From the NCBI RefSeq assembly GCF_902806685.2, contig NC_048545.1, positions 9,783,852 to 9,847,851 on the forward strand: a DNA stretch of 64,000 nucleotides, given 5' to 3'. Below the pieces are notes generated by a model, which ran no database searches, was not told the origin of the DNA, and was given only the letters and a program-made list of their open reading frames with translations. This document shows positions 47,399 through 55,130 of this stretch, piece by piece. Position 1 is the stretch's first letter, and each line of letters begins with the position of its first letter. The position numbers were made by a program, and so were the translations under genes. This DNA is from Maniola hyperantus. Taxonomy: Eukaryota; Arthropoda; Insecta; Lepidoptera; Nymphalidae.

Positions 47399-47815
47399 TC
47401 CATACTAATGCAAACTTGAGAGTGTCTGGCTATCAGGTACGTTTTCACGGCCTATCTGTTTTTTAAAAATTAAGATACAAATTAGTCCTTGACTGCAATC
47501 TCACCTGGTGGTAAGTGATGAGGTAGTCTAAGATGGAAGCGGGCTAACCTGGTAGGGGCATGCCCGCTTTGGTTCCTACACGGCATCGTACTGGAACGCC
47601 AATTCGCTTGGCGGCACGGCTTTGTCGTTAGGGTGATAACTAGCCATGGCCGAAGCCTCCCACCAGACTGACCATTTAGCTGATTTTAACAAAATTTGGT
47701 ACAGAAATAGATAGTTTGCATTCCGGAGATGCATAATACATATAACTATAGGATACTTTTTTTATCCCGGAAAATCAAAGATTTCGGACGAAATTTTTAA
47801 AAACCCAAGTTAAGT
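47399..47815 (+). mobile_element. Lep1-type Helitron split by a SINE
   Basis: The 5' part (CATCCATACTAATGCAAACT to TTCACGGCCTATCTGTT) ends near 47460. The 3' part resumes near 47683 (CATTTAGCTGATTTTAAC, TTTATCCCGGAAAATCAAAG). The element between is the SINE below. Confidence 0.7.
47463..47685 (-). mobile_element. tRNA-derived SINE, family B, 5'-truncated
   Basis: AATCTCACCTGGTGGTAAGT, GATGGAAGCGGGCTAACCTG, ACACGGCATCGTACTGGAAC and GAAGCCTCCCACCAGAC, as in the complete copy at 61784. The tRNA-like head is lost. Confidence 0.7.
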
Positions 47816-47898
47816 TGCAGTTATTATTTTTTTAATTAAAAGAAAGTTGATAAATAAAATTTATTTAATTTAGTAGGTGTACAGAGAACACACAATTC

Positions 47899-48032
47899 TA
47901 TTAAATAAACTTAAATCTAAATTAAAAGAAAAAAAAACGTTAAATTAAAACTAAAATAAATTGAATTAAATCTAAGACTTCATCGAGACCACCGCAGCGA
48001 GGCATTGTACCCAAGATGCTGGCCGCATTACC
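47899..48032 (-). mobile_element. 3' end of a second RT/endonuclease retrotransposon copy
   Basis: The reverse complement repeats the end of the retrotransposon at 49366: codons for N-A-A-S-I-L-G-T-M-P-R-C-G-G-L-D-E-V-L-D-L-I then the start of the same 3' UTR (TTTTAGTTTTAATTTAA). Homology stops upstream at about 48032, so the copy is 5'-truncated to roughly 22 codons. Its 3' limit may run to about 47820. Confidence 0.85.
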
Positions 48033-48063
48033 AACAACATGTTGGTAAAGCATTATTAGCTAT

Positions 48064-48110
48064 GTATAGTTACGACAGGCCGAGGTCGCAATCGGGGTAT
48101 GAGGTTGACC
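48064..48110. mobile_element. MITE P2 fragment
   Basis: ACGACAGGCCGAGGTCGCAA and TCGGGGTATGAGG, left arm only. Confidence 0.55.
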
Positions 48111-49289
48111 ATTAAATTCGTAAGAGCAACTACTGATGGAACTAGTATCCCTAATCAGGAATTGATACTTGATATTGATGTATAGGCTATTATTGAATAT
48201 CACATATGAATAGCATAATCGCATCCGTTATTGTAATATTCTGAAACCTTATATTATTATGTTGTTGTAAAGGAAACCTCAATTTAATCAGTGTTCTATG
48301 AATAAACGTATGTGCACAAAAGCTACATTATAAAGCTGGATACCAAATTGTATTAACAAATGTAGTTAATATTGAGTTAATCTATTCTATAAAGTTCAAC
48401 TATCCTAAAAATGTTAACACGTCGTGCTTGTTTAAAATGTATTTGCAATTCCTCGGTTAGCGAATATTTTCACTTTATTGGACACGGTGTTCTATCGAAA
48501 ACACCAATTCGCAAAATTGGTTTTTAATTGGAACGAAACTTCGTGGAATATGCGTGATGCATTGCTTGCATAGTTTGATTTGTTTTTCAACAGTTTTGCA
48601 GTTTACTGCTGCAGTGGCGATGTACAAACTTTTGAAGTATTTATTTGTATTGTTCAGCAAATCACATTTCATGTTTCTGCGCTAAACACTCTTACTTTTT
48701 TGTTTCAAATATGAACATAAAGGGTATGTTTTGTGTGTAAGCCTTTTATAAGATTTTCAATCTAATCATCCAATTTTGGTTTACTAATATCGACAAGCTA
48801 TTTTTTGTATAAAAGTAAGGTGGCCTTTGGACAAAGTTTATTTCATGTAGGTAAGCCTCCTTTACAAGCATAATTTAGTTATTGTAAAAATATGCTTGTA
48901 CTGTTTGTTGCATACAACAACGAAAAGAAAACTTTCTTAGAACAATGCTGTTTCATTATGAGTGCTTTCTGCTTAGTACATCACTAGTATGAAATTAAAA
49001 CAGATCTATGAAAAGTCTATTTGAGTGGCCAATAAATTTTCAATAAATCTGCTGCTCCAGCAAAAAAACAATTAGAGAGTTTTCCAATTTATCTAGACTA
49101 CGCTATCAGCCGTTATTGACGGGTCTGGTTGTCGTTTTGTTCCATTAGGATGGAGTTATCAGAAAGCTGTATTTATGAGATCTAATATTACAAAATGTAA
49201 GACGTATCTAACTGTGGATTTACTATAAGAGAAACTCTGACTTTGATTGACGTATGAACTTTTCAGTTTTCTGGCACATTGACAGTATG
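48111..49289. other. Non-coding
   Basis: No supported gene in 1.2 kb. Minus frames at 48475-48672 and 49159-49347 have no domain. Confidence 0.4.
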
Positions 49290-49319
49290 GCAAAATACAT
49301 TGTTGCAAAAAACAAAGAA

Positions 49320-49365
49320 TGTAAAATCCTAAATCCACGCGGATCAAATCACGGGTATTATCTAG
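49320..49365 (+). mobile_element. Lep1-type Helitron 3' end
   Basis: AAATCCACGCGGATCAAATC, ACGGGTATTATCTAG. It forms the immediate left flank of the retrotransposon, so that element probably inserted beside or into it. Confidence 0.6.
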
Positions 49366-49947
49366 TTTATCATAAGTTTTAAAACAAAATTAATTACTGA
49401 AATAGGAAGTACACAAAAAATAAAAAATAACTGCACCAATGACAACAATTACAGCAACTTTCCTCCCCCTTCCCATCCTCCATTAAAACACAGTGTTACT
49501 TTAAATAAATTAATTGAAAATAAAATAGATGATGGCGATCTTAAGGGAGCGGCTCGTATTTTATTTTCTAGTGACACTGTTGCCCCTGACACGGCGGAGA
49601 CTCTGGAAGCACTGCGTTCCAAACATCCATCCCCATCTCATAATTCTTCTTTTCCGGACGTACCGAGCAGTGACGATTTGGTTTTTCAGGCCACTACAAA
49701 CGACGTGCTGGGAGCTCTGTTGGCTTTCAGGAGTGGTTCGGCTGCGGGGCTCGATGGTTTGTCCCCACAACACTTCAAAGATTTGGTTTGTGGTCCAAAT
49801 ATCGACGCAGACGGTACACTCCTCAAAGCCATCACTGATCTGGTGAACCTGATGCTATCTGGACGAGTACCTCAAGAAATTGTTGAAACTTTATATGGTG
49901 CCAATTTATGTGCCCTCAAAAAAAGGATGGTGGTATTCGTCCCATAG
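49366..49947 (+). pseudogene. Retrotransposon ORF, N-terminal part before frameshift
   Basis: Open from 49366 to a stop at 49945-49947, without an initiating ATG that makes sense. It encodes the region before the RT core, including A-F-R-S-G-S-A-A-G-L-D-G-L (49726-49764), the conserved N-terminal RT block of non-LTR elements. At the A7 run (49918-49924) the frame is lost; one more A would join it to the next segment. Either decay, or a sequencing error in a homopolymer. The 3' neighbour continues the same protein. Confidence 0.8.
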
Positions 49948-51884
49948 CAGTGGGTTCGACGATTCGGCGCGTCGTTTCTAAAATTTGCTGCAAAAAAATT
50001 TTACCCCTAATTTCATCCACATTTGTTCCTGTGCAATTAGGCTTTGGAGTTAAAGGGGGATGTGAGGCAGCTGTTCATGCGGCTCGCACGTTCCTTCTTG
50101 GCTCCCGGGAGGAGGTACTCCTTAAAATTGATGTTAAAAATGCATTTAACTCAATAGATCGTGGTGTCCTCCTCTCGGAAGTTAAAAATAAATTTCCACA
50201 GCTGTTTCCATATTTAGCGCAATGCTACCGGAATCCGTCTAAACTTGTATATAAAAAAAATTTACTGATCTCCGCTGTGGGCTGTCAGCAGGGGGATCCA
50301 CTTGGACCAGCTGTTTTTAGTTTGGCTATCCATCCTATCATTTCGACGCTAAATTCAAAATTCAATGTTTGGTATTTAGATGATGGGACCTTAGGTGGCG
50401 AAGTGAACACAGTTTTGGACGATCTAAGCAGTGTTATATCAAAATTTGAATCTATTGGCCTAGAACTAAACTTTGATAAATGCGAAATATATGTTCCAAA
50501 TTCGTTTTCGGCTGATTCTAAATTAGATATTTTAGAGAAATTCAATATGTTGGCTCCTGGTATTAAAATTTTAAATGATGAGTCACTTCGTCTCCTAGGG
50601 GCTCCCGTACTAGATGCATCAGTTCCTCAATTTGTTGAAAATACTATTTCAAAATTTAGTAGTAACTCCCACCGTCTGTTTGAAATTAATCCACATATGG
50701 CTCTCACAATATTGCGGTTTTGTTTATTTGTTCCAAAATTTACTTACTATCTAAGATGTTCTCCACTTTGGAAATTTAATACTTTATTGGACAATTTAGA
50801 TGCTTTTGTTAAAAATATTCTCACTAGTATTCTAAATTGTCCAATAAGTAATCAAGCATGGTCCCAGGCTTCTCTTCCAATCAGGTATGGAGGCCTGGGA
50901 ATTCGCAAAATTTCTAGTGTTTCGCTGCCAGCATTTCTTTCCTCTGTTTACAGTACACACACTCTCTATGGCAAGATTATATCCAATTCTTTGGGTTCCA
51001 TAGAGGTGTCTGGCTTAACAGAGGCAAGAAATGAATGGTCCATGCATAGTCCCAGCCAAGTGCCGGTTTCTCTTTCTTCCCAGAGACAGTGGGACGACAT
51101 TATTTGCAAAACGACATTTGACACTTTACTAGCAAACGCAAATTCTAAAAAAGACCGTGCTCGTCTTCTCGCTGTCTCTGCAAAAGAGTCCGGCTACTGG
51201 CTACATGCTCTTCCCTCTGCCAACCTGGGCACTCTGTTAGACCATACGACACTTTCTGTTTTGATTGGTCTTAGGCTTGGCGCCACAATAAACCAGCCTC
51301 ACCGTTGCCACTGCGGTGACTGCGTTGACGCCTTCGGCCACCATGGACTCTCCTGTTCGAGAAGCGCTGGTCGCTTCTCCCGCCATAGTACCCTTAACGA
51401 CATCATCCGGAGGTCCCTTGCCACCGCCCATGTGCCAGCTGTACTAGAACCTATTGGTTTGGCACGTGGCGATGGCAAGAGACCTGATGGTATGACGCTC
51501 GTACCGTGGAAGATGGGCAGGTCGCTTGTTTGGGATGCAACTTGTGTAGACACTTTAGCTGCATCCCACATTCAGGCGACCTCCTCTATGGCGGGTGCAG
51601 CGGCCATCAGCGCCGAACAGGCCAAAAGGCGCAAATATGAAAACCTCGATGGGAGCTTCGTATTCGTGCCTTTTGGTGTGGAGACCTTGGGGCCGTGGGG
51701 CCCGGGGGCTCGAGCTCTTTTTGAAGAAATTGCGAAAAGAGTTATCGAGTCAACCGGGGACCCGAGAGCTGGCAGCTACCTTGGCCAAAGAATTAGTTTG
51801 GCCATCCAAAGGGGTAATGCTGCCAGCATCTTGGGTACAATGCCTCGCTGCGGTGGTCTCGATGAGGTTTTAGATTTAATTTAA
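49908..51884 (+). CDS. Retrotransposon reverse transcriptase / restriction-like endonuclease
   Basis: 658 codons counted from an ATG at 49908 that is probably fortuitous; the protein really continues from upstream. RT blocks: K-K-D-G-G-I-R-P (5-12), I-D-V-K-N-A-F (74-80), G-C-Q-Q-G-D-P-L (125-132) and the catalytic Y-L-D-D-G-T-L-G-G (156-164). After a thumb-like region comes a zinc knuckle (C467, C469, H478/H479, C483) and a PD-(D/E)XK-type nuclease core: R-P-D-G (525-528), D543 in W-D-A-T-C, and Lys at 573/576. Such nucleases nick the target so that RT can prime from it. No stop interrupts these 658 codons, which suggests a young insertion. Confidence 0.9.
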   Translation: MCPQKKDGGIRPIAVGSTIRRVVSKICCKKILPLISSTFVPVQLGFGVKGGCEAAVHAARTFLLGSREEVLLKIDVKNAFNSIDRGVLLSEVKNKFPQLFPYLAQCYRNPSKLVYKKNLLISAVGCQQGDPLGPAVFSLAIHPIISTLNSKFNVWYLDDGTLGGEVNTVLDDLSSVISKFESIGLELNFDKCEIYVPNSFSADSKLDILEKFNMLAPGIKILNDESLRLLGAPVLDASVPQFVENTISKFSSNSHRLFEINPHMALTILRFCLFVPKFTYYLRCSPLWKFNTLLDNLDAFVKNILTSILNCPISNQAWSQASLPIRYGGLGIRKISSVSLPAFLSSVYSTHTLYGKIISNSLGSIEVSGLTEARNEWSMHSPSQVPVSLSSQRQWDDIICKTTFDTLLANANSKKDRARLLAVSAKESGYWLHALPSANLGTLLDHTTLSVLIGLRLGATINQPHRCHCGDCVDAFGHHGLSCSRSAGRFSRHSTLNDIIRRSLATAHVPAVLEPIGLARGDGKRPDGMTLVPWKMGRSLVWDATCVDTLAASHIQATSSMAGAAAISAEQAKRRKYENLDGSFVFVPFGVETLGPWGPGARALFEEIAKRVIESTGDPRAGSYLGQRISLAIQRGNAASILGTMPRCGGLDEVLDLI

Positions 51885-52136
51885 TTTATTTTAGTTTTAA
51901 TTTAATATTGTTTTCTTTTTTTTTAGATTTAAGTTTATTAATAGTTTATTTGTTTCCATCTTCAAGTAATTATTAAATAATAAAAGTTAATAGGAAGTTA
52001 TATTAAATCAATATATATATATTGAAATGAGATGATGGTCATTTTTATTATTACTAACTATACCTGCCTAACTACTAACGCGGCTTTATTTAGAGGTCGC
52101 GCATTTTTACGTAAATAATTGTGGCTAATTCCATTG

Positions 52137-52268
52137 TACTCAATCTCTAAACGAAACTAAAATAGACGTGTCGTTTAAATCTATTGCTATTCCTTTCAGA
52201 ATGTTGCTTGCGGAAAAGGATAGCACTAGATTTGTACCTGTTCATTTAGTTTAGTTTAGAGATTGTAT
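52137..52268. mobile_element. Palindromic MITE, family P6
   Basis: CAATCTCTAAACGAAACTAA at the left and TTAGTTTAGTTTAGAGATTG at the right are inverted copies with one or two mismatches. Inner GGATAGC and GCTATTCC also pair. Confidence 0.8.
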
Positions 52269-52447
52269 TATAAGTCTCGCAAATTGCTAATGCGCGTGGC
52301 CGCCATTTAAGTGACGTCAGCACTGGACTGAAGTTTCGAGCTGATGGTATATTTTTACTTAAATATACGTCAAATGACGTTAAAATGACGTCCTTTCGAT
52401 GTTAATGAGACATGGTTCCAGCGCAATAGCAATTTGCGGGACTTATA
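52269..52447. mobile_element. Palindromic MITE, family P7
   Basis: TATAAGTCTCGCAAATTGCT and AGCAATTTGCGGGACTTATA are inverted copies, with GCGC following on each inner side. Adjoins family P6 with no spacer. Middle has TGACGTCA-like and TGACGT repeats. Confidence 0.8.
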
Positions 52448-52748
52448 CGCTAGTAGACAAATTATGTTGAAAAAAATTAAAATTATTAAGGAAAGCCTTA
52501 AAATGTATGCATAAATTCAAATTATATGCGGCATGTTCAGTTGCGTACCTAGTTAGTTGGAAAGTTTTAATGATAAAAAACGCACGTAATGCGGTGGTCG
52601 TTTATCTTGCAACGCCAGCCGCACGTGCTTAACTACCACCTATTTGAATTTATGCGCCACAGTACTTTCATCCTGTTTGCAGTTCCCGACATTTATCATT
52701 AGACCGCTTGCAACTTTTATGTGGAATGTAGATAGATACTTTGCTTTA
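52448..52748. other. Non-coding
   Basis: No gene or repeat recognised. Confidence 0.4.
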
Positions 52749-52948
52749 TCTCTATATATATATAAAAATGAATCACTGAATGTGTTGCTGATTGCATATC
52801 ACGAGAACAGCTGAACCGATTTCGCTAATTCTTTTTTTATAATATTTCTTGAAGTACGTAGATGGTTCTTACGGAGAGAAAAAATAATTAAAAAAAATTA
52901 AAGTATCTACATTTAGGCGGTAGGTACGAAGTTCGCCGGGTCAGCTAG
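52749..52948 (+). mobile_element. Non-autonomous Helitron, third family
   Basis: Starts TCTCTATATATATATAAAAA after A and ends TTCGCCGGGTCAGCTAG before T. Body GAACAGCTGAACCGATTTCG. This end sequence is common in arthropod Helitrons. No coding capacity. Confidence 0.8.
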
Positions 52949-52971
52949 TATATAATATATTTTAACGGCTA

Positions 52972-53130
52972 TACTCACGTATCCAGTCAACGTTAGCCCG
53001 ACTAGTTTCGAACCCATCCGGGGTCCTTTGTCAAGGGAGTCAATTCGTGCACGCGCGGCGTCGCATTTAAGACTTAAGCGGTTAAGAGTGCAGTCTTAAC
53101 CGCGACGCGTGCGCGAACTGACTCCTGATA
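52972..53130. mobile_element. Fold-back element, family P4, rearranged
   Basis: The left arm (GGCTATACTCACG, AACGTTAGCCCGACTAGTTT) matches 19084, but the right arm is gone. Instead 53034-53129 forms its own hairpin: GGGAGTCAATTCGTGCACGC against GCGTGCGCGAACTGACTCC. Confidence 0.7.
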
Positions 53131-53229
53131 GTTTAAGCGCTAAGATACTTTGCTATTAGGTAATAACCTGGTAAATATGTAATAACTAATAACCAAGATA
53201 AATATGACGTCATCATCTTCATCATAATA

Positions 53230-53342
53230 TTATTGTAAATTGGAAACTTGGAAACAGCAACCGCCGAGTTTGTTGCTGGTTCTTCTCGTAGGAACGGACA
53301 AACAGCCAGACACACTTTCGCATTTATAATATTAGTATGGAT
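53230..53342. repeat. Family-L repeat joined to a Lep1 5' end
   Basis: CAACCGCCGAGTTTGTTGCT and GGTTCTTCTCGTAGGAACG are family L, plus orientation. From 53305, ACACACTTTCGCATTTATAA to ATTAGTATGGAT is a Lep1 5' end on the minus strand. Confidence 0.55.
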
Positions 53343-53965
53343 AAATAAAAATAGACGTAGTTATTTTAAAAACGTTCGACACAAATTTTGAAGCTTACCA
53401 TAACTTACGTGGGAAATATCGATCTGTTTTTATTGATCGGTATAAAATTACTTGGGGATCGCAAAATCTTACAAGTGGAAATGAAACAATGAATTAAATC
53501 AAGCTGTTATCTGGTCGAAACTAGTACAGTGCAAGTTGCAACACTGTCTCGAGTGTCGGCTGTCCTTCATTGCTAACTGTTGCTAACCCGCAACTGTCAC
53601 TTGTCTTGCACTAAATAACTTCACTCATTGTAGGTACTAACTCCACTGTTTGAGGATAAGGATAATAATAGTAAGGGCGTAACAGAGTGGAAACACTTTA
53701 TACTTTTTCATGGCATTGGGTCCTGACCCGATCGCTTGTTATAGATAATTATGTTTACACGTATACCTACCATAACATTTTATGCCATACCATCCATTCT
53801 GGCCTTTCCTTTAAAGAAAACCCAAAAACATAGCGAGAAAAACAAGTGACTTGAACTCTCAATGAAATAAACCTGCGGCCCGGCTGCCCCAAATTAATCA
53901 GCATAATATGGTTCTGAGCAAAGTTGCGATTATAGGAATAGTTTAAAACCACTCAAATTAATGAA
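53343..53965. other. Non-coding
   Basis: No gene or repeat recognised. Confidence 0.4.
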
Positions 53966-54112
53966 GCATTCATTATCATAATCAGCCTGTGGACATCTAC
54001 TGTTGGACATAGGCCTTCCATAAAGAGCGCCACCATACCCGGTCTTCAGCCTTCCTCATCCAACCACTTCCCGCAAGCCTCTTTTTATCGTCGGTCCAAA
54101 GCAGTCATTGAA
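53966..54112 (-). pseudogene. RTE-type LINE C-terminal remnant
   Basis: On the minus strand one frame reads A-G-S-G-W-M-R-K-A-E-D-R-V-W-W-R-S-L then K-A-Y-V-Q-Q and a stop, the typical end of RTE-clade proteins. A TTATGATAATGA tail follows. Only the last 40 or so codons survive. Confidence 0.75.
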
Positions 54113-55036
54113 GCATTACCAATTGTAAATTTTCCTGTACCTTTTGCAGGATGCAGGACTTAAACACGTCAGGAGTATAAAATGATAAACTGGATAGACA
54201 AATTCACTAACTTGAGATGATTTTTATGCAGTAGACCCCCAGTAAGGTTCCGATGGTTTTCAGAAATTCTGAGCCGAAGCAAAGCCGAGTTGAGTCAAAT
54301 TGTTACGGATACAAAAAATACAATAATCAAAGGCTGGCAAAGTCGCGTGATTTCCAATAAAAATATATATATTATTTTGACCACGAGAGCAATTTAAAAC
54401 GCGATTTTTATTCGCGATTGCTCACAAACTGCGAATGGTGGAATCAATTCCATTGTTGGCATTGCCAACCAAACAAATTCGCTGCAATGGATTTTATAGG
54501 TCAGCGATTATTTTATTTGCTTAAATAGCAGTTCGTACAAAGTGGAAAGCCACGATTTACAAAACCGTTCCGATCTGGAACTTTAAAATAAAGAAGAATA
54601 GGTACTTAAATTAATTTAACTAGCCGACACCCAGCGTGTGCTACTACGCTAAAAAAACAATGCATTAACATTGTTTTAGTAGTCTAAAACCATCTTCATA
54701 TTATTGCCTTTCAAAGTAGATAGTTTCAAAGACTAGTTCCCATAGCACAGGGAATCCTAGTTTGGGGGCTAGGAACTTTGCATTGCTTCTACCAGGGTTA
54801 TGTATTATTGTATATATACCTTGTAAACTTTTATCAAATAAAGATTTATTTATTATTTATTTACAATAATGGACATAATTATGTGGAAACATTTTTTGTT
54901 TTATTATATTAGGATAGAAGTCAGTACAGGAACACGCTCTCTCGTATTTTTATTGAACTTTACCATAAAGCTGCGAGCATAATGAATCGTAATAATTGTG
55001 CTTTATTTATATTTTGGAAATCTTTCTTTGTTACAG
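54113..55036. other. Upstream region of the Toll-like gene
   Basis: No second gene. A Helitron 3' scrap (CTAGCCGACACCCAGCGTGT) is at 54623-54645, and 54770-54860 with AATAAAGATTTATTTATTAT looks like the 3' tail of a retroelement. No core promoter could be placed with confidence. A pyrimidine-rich TTTCTTTGTTACAG at 55023-55036 looks like a splice acceptor, so an untranslated first exon may lie further upstream. Confidence 0.4.
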
Positions 55037-55130
55037 TTTCCATGGATGAAGATGCGCATAAATTCATTTCCAATCTCTTTCTGGAGACGTCGTAATCTTA
55101 ACAACTGTAGATGAATACACAAATGTTACC
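55037..55130 (+). promoter_or_regulatory. Probable 5' UTR with upstream ORFs
   Basis: If the acceptor ending at 55036 is used, the exon carries upstream ATGs at 55042 and 55111 (another at 55123 is out of frame). The ATG at 55042 is closed at 55093-55095 and that at 55111 at 55132-55134, overlapping the main start. They could damp translation. Inferred. Confidence 0.4.

Larger units (their letters stand above)
49366..52020 (+). mobile_element. 5'-truncated non-LTR retrotransposon with RT and restriction-like endonuclease
   Basis: Coding sequence runs from the left edge to the stop at 51884 with one frameshift. The 3' UTR is AT-rich, holds AATAAA-type signals (AATAATAAAAG near 51975) and ends close to a TATATATA run at 52008-52020. 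No start codon fits a full protein, and N-terminal DNA-binding domains usual in this group are absent, so the 5' end is missing. R2-, R4/Dong-, NeSL- and related clades share the RT plus C-terminal nuclease layout. I cannot assign the clade. Confidence 0.85.
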
